Assembly (NCBI RefSeq): GCF_007970465.1
Contig: NZ_CP042429.1
Span: 2,852,001 to 2,916,000, forward strand
Direction: 5' to 3'
DNA length: 64,000 nucleotides
Source of the DNA: Corynebacterium nuruki S6-4
GTDB taxonomy: Bacteria > Actinomycetota > Actinomycetes > Mycobacteriales > Mycobacteriaceae
Shown here: positions 17,921-27,279 of the stretch, piece after piece
Layout of the letters: each line of letters starts with the position of its first letter
Numbering within the stretch: position 1 is the first letter of the stretch
The notes under the pieces: model-generated
Databases searched by the model: none
The model's input: only the letters and a program-made list of their open reading frames with translations
What the model was told of the DNA's origin: nothing
Translations under genes and position numbers: made by a program

Positions 17921-19274
17921 ACTGGCCGCAGTTGGACGGGGCCGGCTGATCGCCGGTGTCGTTGAAGCGGCCGTAGAGGTACTGGAACGCGGACCCGGCC
18001 TGGGTCAGCATCGGCACCGCATGGTTGATGACGGACTTCGGCAGGATCGAGGGCGTCTCATCGGTGTCGAACTGCACCGTGCCACCCGAGGAGCAGTACT
18101 CGGCGGCGAGGTCCCGGGCCTGCGACCACGGGATCGTGTCGTCGTTGCGGCCGTTGGCCAGGAGCATCGGGGCGTTGAGCTCACGGGAACCCAGCTTGTA
18201 GTTGGAGTCCGTGAGCACCTCACGCAGCTGGTCGTCATCCTGGATCAGCTCGGAGAACGACCGGCCGTCCTTCGTCAGCGTGCGGGTGTCGGTGAAGGCC
18301 CAGTGGGCCACCGAGTTGCCGATGCACTCGTCGGCGGTGGAGGCCATGTACTGCTTGCCCTTGTCGTTGAAGTACTTGTCCTGCAGCGGTGCGAGCTCCG
18401 GGTGGCGGGCCAGTGCGCCGTTGAGGGCGTAGCCCAGCACACCGGAGATCATGTGGCTGTCGATCGCCCCGGCCACGCTGACCAGGTCGGCCGGCGGCGC
18501 GCCGGCGAAGGTGCCCTTGACGTTGAGTTCCGGGGCGTAGGACGCCGCATGCTCGGCGGCACCGGCGGCGGCCCCGCCACCCTGCGAGTAGCCGAAGAAG
18601 CCGATCGGCGAATCAGCGGGGGCCCCGGCGAATGCGAGGCCGGCGCGGGCGGCGTCCAGTGCGGCGTGACCCTCCTCGGTGTGGTTGACGTAGGTGTGCT
18701 GACCGGGCGTCCCGAGGCCGACGAGGTCGGCGACGACGACGCGCATGCCGAGGGCGGAGGCGATGGCGTAGAAGGGGTACTCGTAGTTGAGGTTGACGTT
18801 CCAGGAGTCCGTGTCCACCCCGGAGAACTGGAAACCGGCCCGGGACGGGGCGCAGGCGTCCCCGGAGCCGCGGGTACCGGGGGAGAAGACGACGGTCGGG
18901 GTGGGGCCGGCTCCGGTCCACTGTCCGGCGGGCTCGATGACGGTGCCGGAGGCGGCGACGGTGTCGCCGTCCTGGGTGGTGGTGGAGTAGAGGATCTTGT
19001 CGGCGCGGCCGGGGGTGTCGCCGGTGTCGAAGGCGTCGAGCAGCTGCGGGGCGAACTGGTCGCGGATCAGGGTGCCGGGCTGCTGCGGAAGCTCCGCCGG
19101 CGGCGTGTAGAACGGGTCGGACGCCGGCTGCGTGATCGAGGGATCGGCGTCGGCGAGGGAGTAGCCCTCGGCGGCGGCTGCGGTGGGGACGGTGCAGAGG
19201 CCGGCGACGACGGCGGCGGAGGCGGCGAGCGTGGCGGTGGCGCGCAGGCCACGGCGGAGCGGAGAAACGGTCAT
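17916..19274 (-). CDS. Secreted lipase of the LIP (secretory lipase) family
   Basis: Predicted exported triacylglycerol lipase/esterase, 452 residues from the ATG at 19272-19274. The signal peptide is basic then hydrophobic and ends near TAAAA (about residue 34). The alpha/beta hydrolase nucleophile elbow is GYSQGG (Ser about 229); GRNDDTIPW carries the likely acid, and the His is probably in VINHAVP near the end. The ORF can be extended to 19322 but that adds residues before the signal peptide. It may help use host or food lipids. Convergent hairpin downstream; divergent esterase gene upstream. Confidence 0.85.
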   Translation of the reverse strand: MTVSPLRRGLRATATLAASAAVVAGLCTVPTAAAAEGYSLADADPSITQPASDPFYTPPAELPQQPGTLIRDQFAPQLLDAFDTGDTPGRADKILYSTTTQDGDTVAASGTVIEPAGQWTGAGPTPTVVFSPGTRGSGDACAPSRAGFQFSGVDTDSWNVNLNYEYPFYAIASALGMRVVVADLVGLGTPGQHTYVNHTEEGHAALDAARAGLAFAGAPADSPIGFFGYSQGGGAAAGAAEHAASYAPELNVKGTFAGAPPADLVSVAGAIDSHMISGVLGYALNGALARHPELAPLQDKYFNDKGKQYMASTADECIGNSVAHWAFTDTRTLTKDGRSFSELIQDDDQLREVLTDSNYKLGSRELNAPMLLANGRNDDTIPWSQARDLAAEYCSSGGTVQFDTDETPSILPKSVINHAVPMLTQAGSAFQYLYGRFNDTGDQPAPSNCGQF

Positions 19275-19385
19275 GACCGAAGCCAGTAGTCTGTATGAAG
19301 CCATATGTTTCGGAAATGCCAAAGATGTCGTGTCCAGCGTCGCCCGACGTTGACCGGAGGGGCGCTGACCACTAGAAAGGTGACC

Positions 19386-20453
19386 GTGAGTTCAACAGTC
19401 GTGGCCCGGGTCGGAGCAGCTGTCCTCGCCCTCGGGCTCGTGGGCGGTGGGGCGGCACTCAGCTCGCGCTCAGCGGCGGGGGAGCCGGGGGACGTGCTCG
19501 CCGCGCACCGGGACACGGTCGTGCGCCAGTCCACCCAGGTCCGTCCGGCGGCGGTCACCGAGGCGCAGCTGGGCGAGGGGACGCCGCTGCCGGCCGCCGC
19601 CCCCGGAGAGTCGACCCGGGTACGGGTCAGCAGCGGCGGCCGCGCACGTGACGCGGTCGTCCACGTCCCCGCCGACTACCGGAAGGACCGGCCGGCGCCG
19701 GTCCTGCTGACCTACCACGGCTACGGCGGAACGGCGGCGGAGACACAGGAGTTCACCGGCCTGGACCGGCTGCCGGCGATCGTCGTCTACATGCAGGGGG
19801 TCGGGGACGCCTGGGAGGGCGCCCCGTACGCGAAGACCGGAGAGGGCGAGGACCTGAAGTTCACCGACGACATGCTGGCGTCCCTCAACACCACGTACAC
19901 GCTGGACCGGTCGCGGATCTACGCGACGGGGATGAGCAACGGCGGTGGTTTCGCCGCGAAGCTCGCGTGCCGGAAGCCGGAGGTCTTCGCCGCGGTGGCG
20001 GCCGTGTCGGCGGCCTACTACCCGGGGACGCACTCCGACTGCGCGCCGGGGACGACCTCGATGCTCGACGTCCACGGGGCGCAGGACCGCACCATCGACT
20101 ACGACGGTGGATCCCGGCACGGCAGCCCCTACACCGCAGCCCGGTCGATGGCGCAGGAGGTGGCCGGTCGGGCCGGCTGCCAGTCGAACCCGGTGACGAC
20201 CTCACTGGCCGACAACGTCCGGCGGGTGCAGTGGCCGATGTGCCGGCCGTCCGCCGACGGTCAGCCACGGTCGGTGGTGCACCTGCGGGTCGGCGACGGC
20301 GGCCACTCCTGGCCGGGTGACGACACGGGCCGGTCCGGGGCCAGCAGGGAGTCCCGGCCGGCGGGTCCGGCCAGCAGTCAGGCGGAACCGACGAGTTTCT
20401 CGATGGACGCCACGACCGAGGTCTGGTCGTTCGTCAGCGGGCACCGGCTCTAG
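19386..20453 (+). CDS. LpqC-like secreted esterase (PHB depolymerase family)
   Basis: 355 residues. N-terminal signal peptide (AAVLALGLVGGGAAL), then an alpha/beta hydrolase of the esterase PHB/LpqC type: LLTYHGYGGTA (oxyanion region), GMSNGGG (nucleophile Ser about 184), DVHGAQDRTIDYDGG (acid region) and GDGGHSWPG (catalytic His). GTG 19386 is chosen over GTG 19380 because AGAAAGG ends 5 nt before it. Probably acts on ester bonds of feruloyl, acetyl or polyester substrates outside the membrane; the exact substrate is unknown. Confidence 0.82.
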   Translation: MSSTVVARVGAAVLALGLVGGGAALSSRSAAGEPGDVLAAHRDTVVRQSTQVRPAAVTEAQLGEGTPLPAAAPGESTRVRVSSGGRARDAVVHVPADYRKDRPAPVLLTYHGYGGTAAETQEFTGLDRLPAIVVYMQGVGDAWEGAPYAKTGEGEDLKFTDDMLASLNTTYTLDRSRIYATGMSNGGGFAAKLACRKPEVFAAVAAVSAAYYPGTHSDCAPGTTSMLDVHGAQDRTIDYDGGSRHGSPYTAARSMAQEVAGRAGCQSNPVTTSLADNVRRVQWPMCRPSADGQPRSVVHLRVGDGGHSWPGDDTGRSGASRESRPAGPASSQAEPTSFSMDATTEVWSFVSGHRL

Positions 20454-20474
20454 CCGGCTCCAGCTCCAGCCGGT

Positions 20475-21815
20475 TCAGGCCAGCGCACCCATCGGGTCCC
20501 AGGCCGGCAGCACGTGCGGGGTGCCTGACAGGGCGTCCCGGTACTGCTGCGGCAGCCGGTCGCGGTGCACGGCGATCTCGAAGACGTACTCGCCGAACCA
20601 CGAGTCGTTCATCGTCCAGAACCCCTTCTCGGCGGCCTTGTCGCCCCAGGAGTTCTCCACGCGCCAGCGCCGCGGCGTCCCGTCCTCCGCCAGGTCGACG
20701 CCGGTGATGACCATGGCGTGGGTCATCATCGACTCACCGGTGAGCACCCGCTGTTCCTTGTCGAGGTCCAGGTCCACACCGTAGAAACCCTCGTAGTCGT
20801 GCAGGTGCGCGTCCCACACCCCGCGGGTGCGGTCGGTCTGGGCGGCGGTGTCGCAGCCGAACCACACCGGGCGGCCGTCCTGCAGTGCGTCGACCACCGC
20901 GGCCTTGAGCACGTCGACGGGGGCGTTGAGGTAGGTGACCGGTTCCGGGCCGTCCTCGCCGATGACGTTGCCGAGGTACTCGACGGTGAACAGCTCCCCG
21001 TAGGGGGAGGTCTCCCGCGGGTCGTTGACCACGCACACGTAGTCGTCGAGGTCGTCGGGCAGGTACTCCGCGGCGAACTGCAGCGGGGTGCGCACGCCCT
21101 CGCGGTGGAACTCCCCGTCCTTGTCGCGGTACTGCCAGAGGAACTCCTCCGGCGGGACGCCGAGGTGCGCGGTGAGGATCCGGTGGACCGCGGCAAGGGC
21201 CTCCTCGTGGGCGGCGGCGACGCCGGCGGCGGCACTGACGGAATCCTTCACCGAGGCTTCCGCCCGGATCCGCAGGGCCCCGGCGCGCAGTGCGGTGGCG
21301 AGGTCCCGGTTCATCGACTTCGTGTGGGAGGACGACCAGGTCTCCGGCATGGCGTACTTCGGCACCACGCCGTACTTGCGGACCAGGGCGACGAACATGT
21401 TCCACTGGCCGCCGTCCTCGGCGGGGGTGTCCAGCAGGTGCTGGACGGTGCGGTCGCTCAACGGCCGGTCGGCGAGCTGTGCCATGGCGCCGAGGAAGTA
21501 GTTGGCCTTCTCCAGCTTGTCCCAGTAGTGCAGCCAGGACTGGGAGAGTTCCAGGTCCTTGATACCGGTGGTGTCCATGATGTCGCCGCGCAGGCTGTTG
21601 AGACCGGCGAAGAGCCAGCAGCGCCCGGAGCGCTGCTGGTCGGCGGCGGCCCAGCTGTCCAGCTTCACCGACATGGAACTGTCGGTGCCGGCGAGGACCG
21701 CGCGGTCCAGCGTCAGGGTCTCGACGTCGGTGGCGGTGGCGGCGTTGCGGGCGGTCCGCCAGGCGGCGTCCTGTGCGAGGCCGTCGGCGAGCTGCTGTGT
21801 CTTTGTGATGTTCAT
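20475..21815 (-). CDS. pepC: Aminopeptidase C (bleomycin hydrolase family), copy 1
   Basis: Cytosolic cysteine aminopeptidase of family C1B, normally a hexamer whose C-terminus reaches the active site and limits it to exopeptidase action. 446 residues. Catalytic Cys66 in SGRCWLF, His366 in THAMVITG and Asn388 in VENSWGD are all present. The C-terminus ends GALA. GGAAGGA precedes the ATG. It lies 20 nt downstream of a second pepC on the same strand; the two share motifs but differ widely in sequence, so they are old duplicates. Confidence 0.93.
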   Translation of the reverse strand: MNITKTQQLADGLAQDAAWRTARNAATATDVETLTLDRAVLAGTDSSMSVKLDSWAAADQQRSGRCWLFAGLNSLRGDIMDTTGIKDLELSQSWLHYWDKLEKANYFLGAMAQLADRPLSDRTVQHLLDTPAEDGGQWNMFVALVRKYGVVPKYAMPETWSSSHTKSMNRDLATALRAGALRIRAEASVKDSVSAAAGVAAAHEEALAAVHRILTAHLGVPPEEFLWQYRDKDGEFHREGVRTPLQFAAEYLPDDLDDYVCVVNDPRETSPYGELFTVEYLGNVIGEDGPEPVTYLNAPVDVLKAAVVDALQDGRPVWFGCDTAAQTDRTRGVWDAHLHDYEGFYGVDLDLDKEQRVLTGESMMTHAMVITGVDLAEDGTPRRWRVENSWGDKAAEKGFWTMNDSWFGEYVFEIAVHRDRLPQQYRDALSGTPHVLPAWDPMGALA

Positions 21816-21835
21816 GTGTGTCCTTCCCCGGCCGC

Positions 21836-23233
21836 TCAGGCCATCGCGTCCCAGATCGGCAGGACCGTGATCTCGCCGCGGTCCAGGTCGGCGAGGCCGG
21901 GCAGCTCACCCCGGTCGTCGCTGAGGTACTTCCGGTGGACGACGACCTGGAAGACGTTGTCGTCGAACCAGGAGTCCGCCATGGTGCCGTAGCCCTTCAT
22001 CGCCCCGGCGGCGCCGAGGTCGGTGTGCTCACCGTGGGACTTCGTGCCCCAGGAGTTCTCCACCCGCCAGGTGGTCGTCGCGGCGCTCTCGTCGTCGTAG
22101 CCGGTGAGGACCATGCCGTGGGTGAGCATCGATTCACGGGTGCGCATCTGCTCGGCCTTCGTGGTGGCCGTGTCGGTGCCGTAGAGGGCGTCCCGCTCGT
22201 AGAGGTGCGCGTCCCAGACCCCGAGGGAGGAGGCGAACTGACGGTTGACGTCGCAGGCGAACCACACCGGGTCACCGGCGTCGATGGAGGCCTTGGCGAG
22301 CCGCTTGAGTTCGGCGGTGCCGGCGTTGACGTAGGAGAAGTCGGGGGTGTCCCAGACGTTCGTCTCGTAGCGCACCGCGTAGGCGCGGCCGTAGGGGTTC
22401 TCCTCGCGCGGGTCGTTGACCACGCTGACGTAGTTGTCCAGTCCGCCGGTGAGCTCGTCGGTGAGGACCTCGGCGGCGAACTCCTGCGGGGTGCGGGTGC
22501 CGGCCCGGTGGAAGTCGCCGTCCTTGTCGCGGTACTGCCACACGAACTCCGTGGGCGGCAGGCCGAGGTGGGTGGCGATGACGCGGTGGGCGTCCGTCAG
22601 GGCCGCGTCGAGCAGCGGGGTGGTGTCCTGCCCGGACGCCGCGGCGGTGCGCAGTGCGACGGCGGCACGGCGCAGCACGGTCGACAGCCGCTTGTCGAGC
22701 TGCGGGGTGCGGCCGGAGCCGTAGGTCTCCGGCATGGCGTACTTCGGGACCACGCCGTACCGGGAGATGAGGTTGACCAGGTAGTTCCACTGGCCGCCGT
22801 CGTGGGCGGGGGCGGCGAGCAGGGCCTGCACCGTGCGGTCGTCAGGGTCGGTCACACCGTCGCGGAACAGGGCGTCCAGACTGCGCAGGACGTGGTTCGA
22901 CTTCTCCAGCTTGTCGTAGAACTGGAGGTAGGCCTCGGAGAACTCGAAGTCGGCGACGTTGAGCTTCTCGGCGATGCGGTGGCGGAAGACGTTCAGTCCG
23001 GCGAACATCCAGCAGCGGCCGGACTGCTTCTGGTCGGTGACGCCGAGCGTGTCCAGCTTCGCCTCGGTCGTCGGGTTCAGGGCCGTCACCGCGGCGTGGT
23101 TGAGGGTGACCTTGTCGACCTCGGTGGCGGTCACGGCGTTGGTGGCGAGTCGCAGGGCGGGATCCCCGACTGCGGTCTCCCGCAGTCCGGCCAGCCGCTC
23201 AGGGGTGAGAGGGGGAGTCGGAAAAACAGGCAT
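21836..23233 (-). CDS. pepC: Aminopeptidase C (bleomycin hydrolase family), copy 2
   Basis: 465 residues, same family as its downstream neighbour. Catalytic Cys74 in SGRCWMF, His372 in THGMVLTG and Asn393 in VENSWGT are intact. An insert of about 12 residues before KGYGTMADSWF and a longer C-terminus separate it from copy 1. ATG at 23231-23233; the near-consensus TATAAC (23246-23241) 7 nt before it suggests a leaderless mRNA that would also carry copy 1. Confidence 0.93.
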   Translation of the reverse strand: MPVFPTPPLTPERLAGLRETAVGDPALRLATNAVTATEVDKVTLNHAAVTALNPTTEAKLDTLGVTDQKQSGRCWMFAGLNVFRHRIAEKLNVADFEFSEAYLQFYDKLEKSNHVLRSLDALFRDGVTDPDDRTVQALLAAPAHDGGQWNYLVNLISRYGVVPKYAMPETYGSGRTPQLDKRLSTVLRRAAVALRTAAASGQDTTPLLDAALTDAHRVIATHLGLPPTEFVWQYRDKDGDFHRAGTRTPQEFAAEVLTDELTGGLDNYVSVVNDPREENPYGRAYAVRYETNVWDTPDFSYVNAGTAELKRLAKASIDAGDPVWFACDVNRQFASSLGVWDAHLYERDALYGTDTATTKAEQMRTRESMLTHGMVLTGYDDESAATTTWRVENSWGTKSHGEHTDLGAAGAMKGYGTMADSWFDDNVFQVVVHRKYLSDDRGELPGLADLDRGEITVLPIWDAMA

Positions 23234-23283
23234 GGAGTCTGTTATACGCGTCGTTCCGCCGCGCGGGACCGCCGCACCGGCGG

Positions 23284-23296
23284 TAACCTCGGAACA
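23284..23296 (+). promoter_or_regulatory. Leaderless -10 promoter of the ATP-grasp gene
   Basis: TAACCT at 23284-23289 is followed by 6 nt and ATG 23296; no ribosome site is visible. Confidence 0.45.
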
Positions 23297-24639
23297 TGGA
23301 TGCAGCACAGATGCGGCACCGGCTGCGCGTCGCGCACGGGGACCTCCGCCGGCGGGGTGTGACCTTCCGCGCAGCCGGCGGTGACGGGCACGTCGTCTTC
23401 CCGGTCGATCCGCTGCCGCGGAGGATCGGGGAGGCGGAGTGGGACCGGCTCGCCGCCGGGGTACGGCAGCGGGCCCGGGCGCTGGACCTGTTCCTCGACG
23501 ACGTGTACGGACCGGCGGAGATCCTCCGCGCCGGGGTGGTGCCGCGGCAGGTCCTGGAGCGGTCACCGGAGTTCCGCGGCGCCGGGGAGCTGGGCCGTCG
23601 CGTCCGGCCCGGCGGGGTGCGCGTCCACGTCTACGGTTCCGATCTCGTGCAGGACGCCGTGACCGGCCGCTGGTGCATCCTGGAGGACAATCTGCGGATG
23701 CCGTCGGGGATGACCTTCGCGCTCGAGGCCCGGCGGATGACGCAGGTGCACTTCCCGGAACTGCTGGCCGGGGCGCCGGCCGTGCTCGACCCGTCCGGGG
23801 CGCTGGAGGAGATGTGCATGACCCTGCGGTGCGCGGTCCACGCCTGCACGACAGGGGTGGAACCGGCGGAGGCGCATGTCGCCGTGGCGACCGAGGGGCC
23901 GGACGACAGCACCTGGGCCGAGCAGACGGCTGTCGCCCGGGCCGGCGGTTTCACCCTGCTCGCGCCCGCGGAAATGGTGGTGGACGCCGACGACCACGGG
24001 GTGCCGGCACTGTGGGACATCAGCGGGCACATCAGCGGGGAGAGCAGGCGCCGGATCGACGTGGTGTACCTGCGCGTCGTCGAGTCCCGGCTGCCCGACC
24101 GCATCGGGGACGCCGTGGCGGCCGGCACCGTCGCCGTCGCGAACGCGCCGGGCAACGGGGTGGCCGACGACAAGGCCGTCTACACCTTCGTGCCCGCGAT
24201 GGTCCGCCACTACCTGGCGGAGGAACCGCTGCTGGACCAGGTGCGCACCTGGCTGTGCGCCGACCCCGGCCAGCTCGCCGAGGTGATCGACCGGGTCGGT
24301 GAGCTGGTCGTCAAACCCGTCGACGGGTACGGCGGGTCCGGCATCACCGTCGGCCCGGAGTGCACGGCGTCCCAGGTGGCCGCGCGGCGGGAGGAACTGC
24401 GGGCGGCCCCGGAGCGGTTCATCGCCCAGGAGCTCGTGCCGCTGTCCACACAGCCGGTCCTCGACGGCGGCGAGCGGCACGTCGACCTCCGCATGTTCGC
24501 CCACCTGCGCGACGGTGCGTCCGGCGTGACGGCCTCGGTGGCGCCCGTCGGACTGACGAGGGTCGCACCCGGGGGCTCGACCGTCGTGAACTCGTCGCGC
24601 GGTGGCGGAGCGAAGGACACCTGGATCGTCGCCCGGTAG
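23296..24639 (+). CDS. Circularly permuted ATP-grasp protein
   Basis: 447-residue member of the circularly permuted ATP-grasp family (old DUF404/DUF407), predicted to form an amide bond using ATP, as peptide ligases do. Visible marks: VHVYGSDLVQD and CILEDNLRMPSGM (about 114-150), NAPGNGVADDKAVYTFVP (about 276-293), LVVKPVDGYGGSGI (about 338-351) and HVDLRMFAHL. In most genomes this protein is paired with an alpha-E (DUF403) protein and a transglutaminase-like or Anbu peptidase gene; none is present here. Its neighbours are two PepC peptidases and an S9 peptidase. The stop TAG is the first half of the -10 box of the next gene. Confidence 0.88.
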   Translation: MDAAQMRHRLRVAHGDLRRRGVTFRAAGGDGHVVFPVDPLPRRIGEAEWDRLAAGVRQRARALDLFLDDVYGPAEILRAGVVPRQVLERSPEFRGAGELGRRVRPGGVRVHVYGSDLVQDAVTGRWCILEDNLRMPSGMTFALEARRMTQVHFPELLAGAPAVLDPSGALEEMCMTLRCAVHACTTGVEPAEAHVAVATEGPDDSTWAEQTAVARAGGFTLLAPAEMVVDADDHGVPALWDISGHISGESRRRIDVVYLRVVESRLPDRIGDAVAAGTVAVANAPGNGVADDKAVYTFVPAMVRHYLAEEPLLDQVRTWLCADPGQLAEVIDRVGELVVKPVDGYGGSGITVGPECTASQVAARREELRAAPERFIAQELVPLSTQPVLDGGERHVDLRMFAHLRDGASGVTASVAPVGLTRVAPGGSTVVNSSRGGGAKDTWIVAR

Positions 24640-24652
24640 CATCGGCGGACTG
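24637..24652 (+). promoter_or_regulatory. Possible -10 promoter of the S9 peptidase gene
   Basis: TAGCAT at 24637-24642, whose TAG is the stop codon of the ATP-grasp gene, lies 9 nt before GTG 24652. The spacing is slightly longer than at the other leaderless candidates. Confidence 0.35.
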
Positions 24653-26475
24653 TGAGGCACACCTACGCACCCAGCATCGCGCCCGGCGGTACCGCCATCG
24701 CCTACATCCTGCGGGACGCCGGCGACGACGGCACACGCCTCCCCCGGGCGATGCAGGCCACCCTCGGCGGCACCGAACGGCCCGTCCGGGTACCCAGCGA
24801 AGGCCCCGCGGTCGGCGTCCGGTATTCCCCCGACGGCCGGTGGCTCGCCGTCGAAGTCTCCCCGGGCGGCACCGAACGCAACGAGATCTGGCTGGTCTCC
24901 ACCGACCCCGACGACCCGGGTGCCACGCTGCTGCGCGATTCCGGGGACGCGAAGACGTCCCTGGTGGAGTGGGACAACACGGTCCTGGCCATCGACGCGG
25001 TCCGGGACGACGGGATCGCCGAAGGCAGGCTGCTGGACCCGGTGACCCAGCGGACCGTCGTCATCGACCGGCGGGCCGACGGCAAACTCATCGCCGCCGA
25101 ATCCGGCTATGCGCTGATGCGGGTGGGGCCGCGCGCCAACCGGGAACTGCTGCTCATCCGCCCGGACGGATCGTGGCGTCCGGTCCTGTCCCCGCAGCCC
25201 GGGTCCACCACGGACGGCGGCAGGATCCTGCCGCCGGTCGGGGAGGAGCCGCCGGTCCTGCTGGTCCGCAGCGACCACGGCACCGACCGGAGCCGCGTCC
25301 TGCGGGTCCGCGAGACCGACGGGGTGATGCGCTCCCGGGACCTCATCGTCCACCGTGAGGCGGACTGCGACGAGTTCTGCATCAGTGAGGACCTGTCGAC
25401 CGTGGCCGTGCTGTGGAACCTCTCGGGGCGCTCCGCCCTGGAGATCCTCCGGCTCGGTGAGGACCAGTGGGTCGTCTCCCGCCGGTCGGTGGAACTGCCG
25501 GGCATGGTCGCCGCGGGACTGACGATCACCGATGACGGGGCGACACTCGCGCTGACCGTGGAGAGCCCGGACACCGCTCCCGCCGTCCACCTGGTGGCGA
25601 CCCGCACCGGCACCGTCACCCCGCTCGGCGGCCCGGAGCCCGGGCGCCCCGACCCTGTGACGGCGCCTGTGACAGCGCCGGTGACAGTGCCGGTGACAGC
25701 GCCGGAGCTGCTGCACTACACCGCCCGCGACGGCCTGGAACTGTCCGGCTGGCTCTACCGCGCCGGCGACGGACCGCGACCGATGCTGCTCCATTTCCAC
25801 GGTGGGCCGGAGGGACAGTCCCGGCCGGAGCACCACGACGTACTGCGTGCCGTCCTGGACGCGGGCGTGTCCGTGTTCACCCCCAATGTCCGGGGTTCGG
25901 CGGGCTCCGGGCGGGCGTTCATGCACGCGGACAACCGCTACGGCCGGTTCGCGGGGATCGACGACCTGGCGGACTCGGCGGCGTTCGTCGTGGACGCCGG
26001 CATCGCCGACCCGTCGCGGCTGGCGGTCAGCGGCAGATCGTACGGCGGCTACCTGGTGAACATCGCGGTGACCTGGTTCCCGGACCTGTTCGCCGCCGCG
26101 GTGTGCGCCTGCGGGATGAGCGACCTGGAGACCTTCTACCGGGACACCGAACCGTGGATCGCCTCCGCCGCGTACCCGAAGTACGGCTACCCGATCCAGG
26201 ACGGTGAACTGCTGCGGGCGGTCTCCCCGCTGCACCGCGCGGATCAGGTGAGCACCCCGGTGCTGTTCATCCACGGGGCGAACGACACGAATGTCCCGCC
26301 CGGTGAATTCGTCCGGATGAAGGCCGCGCTCGACGCCCGCGGCGTCCCGACGGACGCCCTGGTCCTCGACGATGAGGGCCACGTGTTCGTCAAGGAGGTC
26401 AACCGGCGGCGGATCGCCGTGGCCATGGTGAAGTGGCTGCGCCGGCACGGGGTCGCGCCGGCGCCTGCTGTGTGA
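24652..26475 (+). CDS. S9-family prolyl oligopeptidase-like peptidase
   Basis: 607-residue cytosolic serine peptidase with an N-terminal beta-propeller (YSPDGRWLAVEVS, ISEDLSTVAVLW type blades) and a C-terminal alpha/beta hydrolase domain. Catalytic triad: Ser463 in GRSYGG, Asp near 545 in GANDTNVP and His577 in DEGHVF. The two domains are joined by a Pro/Thr/Val linker built from a 12-bp repeat (about residues 336-351). Probably cleaves short peptides or acyl-aminoacyl peptides. Start GTG 24652, 12 nt after the ATP-grasp gene, so co-transcription is also possible. Confidence 0.87.
   Translation: MRHTYAPSIAPGGTAIAYILRDAGDDGTRLPRAMQATLGGTERPVRVPSEGPAVGVRYSPDGRWLAVEVSPGGTERNEIWLVSTDPDDPGATLLRDSGDAKTSLVEWDNTVLAIDAVRDDGIAEGRLLDPVTQRTVVIDRRADGKLIAAESGYALMRVGPRANRELLLIRPDGSWRPVLSPQPGSTTDGGRILPPVGEEPPVLLVRSDHGTDRSRVLRVRETDGVMRSRDLIVHREADCDEFCISEDLSTVAVLWNLSGRSALEILRLGEDQWVVSRRSVELPGMVAAGLTITDDGATLALTVESPDTAPAVHLVATRTGTVTPLGGPEPGRPDPVTAPVTAPVTVPVTAPELLHYTARDGLELSGWLYRAGDGPRPMLLHFHGGPEGQSRPEHHDVLRAVLDAGVSVFTPNVRGSAGSGRAFMHADNRYGRFAGIDDLADSAAFVVDAGIADPSRLAVSGRSYGGYLVNIAVTWFPDLFAAAVCACGMSDLETFYRDTEPWIASAAYPKYGYPIQDGELLRAVSPLHRADQVSTPVLFIHGANDTNVPPGEFVRMKAALDARGVPTDALVLDDEGHVFVKEVNRRRIAVAMVKWLRRHGVAPAPAV
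25657..25704. repeat. 12-bp tandem repeat x4 in the S9 peptidase linker
   Basis: Four copies of GTGACAGCGCCG-like units, in frame, encoding VTAP VTAP VTVP VTAP between propeller and hydrolase domain. Confidence 0.9.
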
Positions 26476-26586
26476 CTGCTGTGCGACTGCTAACGGTTCC
26501 AGGGTTGTGTCGATAGTGAAAGTACGTCGTCCCCGGGGGACGCCCGGGAACGGTGGGACACCGATTCCCGAGTTGAGGAGTACATC

Positions 26587-27279
26587 ATGTCCACCTTCAC
26601 CCGATCAGCACTGACTCTCACCGCTGTGCCCGCGCTCGCCCTGTCGGCCGTCGCCCTGACGACGGCGGCGGCGCCGGACGCGGACGCACTGGTCACCCCG
26701 TACGTCAACACCGACGGGGTGGATCCCGCCTACATCAACGTCGACAGCGTCCGTGCCTGGGCCTTCGACGTGGCGGCCTCCGACCGCGACCGGCTCGCGG
26801 CGAACTGCTGGACCCTGCCGCCCAGCTACACCGACACCCGCTACGCCGACAGCGGCCGGATCGCCGCCGCTCTCGACGATCCGCCGATCGACGCCCAGGA
26901 CGGCTACGTCTGGGGCTCCGGCACCGACACCGAGATCCGGGTGCCGTGGAACGAGGGGCAGTCCGGTTACGCCTGCCCGCTCGTCAACCTGGACGGTGAC
27001 CACGACGCGCCCGACGAGCTCGTGACCCTCACCGCCACCCGGTTCCTGCTGCGGGAGACCGGCACGCCGCTGCGTCCCGAGGACGTTTCGGAGGACGCCT
27101 ACCCGCTGCGCTGCGCATACACGCAGGACCCGGTTGACCCGGCCGCCGTGGCCGCCGCCGATCCGTGGGCCCTCGCCGTCACCGGCCGCTCTCTCCAGGG
27201 CTGGAACGTGTCGAGCAACGGTACCGACATCGACATGCGCATGGAGAACGGCCGGGTGTGTGTCGCCGGGGTCGCCTGA
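26587..27279 (+). CDS. Secreted protein of unknown function
   Basis: 230 residues, not recognised. A signal peptide (LTLTAVPALALSAVALTT, cleavage likely near ADA, about residue 35) is followed by a hydrophilic, acidic domain with four Cys residues, probably forming two disulfides outside the membrane (in AANCWTLPP, GYACPLVN, LRCAYTQ and GRVCVAG). No catalytic motif seen. GAGGAG at 26574-26579 lies 7 nt before the ATG. It appears to be its own unit; the 111-nt upstream gap has no convincing promoter. Confidence 0.7.
   Translation: MSTFTRSALTLTAVPALALSAVALTTAAAPDADALVTPYVNTDGVDPAYINVDSVRAWAFDVAASDRDRLAANCWTLPPSYTDTRYADSGRIAAALDDPPIDAQDGYVWGSGTDTEIRVPWNEGQSGYACPLVNLDGDHDAPDELVTLTATRFLLRETGTPLRPEDVSEDAYPLRCAYTQDPVDPAAVAAADPWALAVTGRSLQGWNVSSNGTDIDMRMENGRVCVAGVA

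Noticed and set aside
17679..19289. 536-codon plus-strand frame opposite the lipase
   Set aside because: Antisense to a gene with signal peptide and catalytic motifs; it would also run through a strong two-way terminator.
23563..26448. 961-codon minus-strand frame opposite the ATP-grasp and S9 peptidase genes
   Set aside because: Spans two well-supported genes in antisense and shows no recognisable domain.
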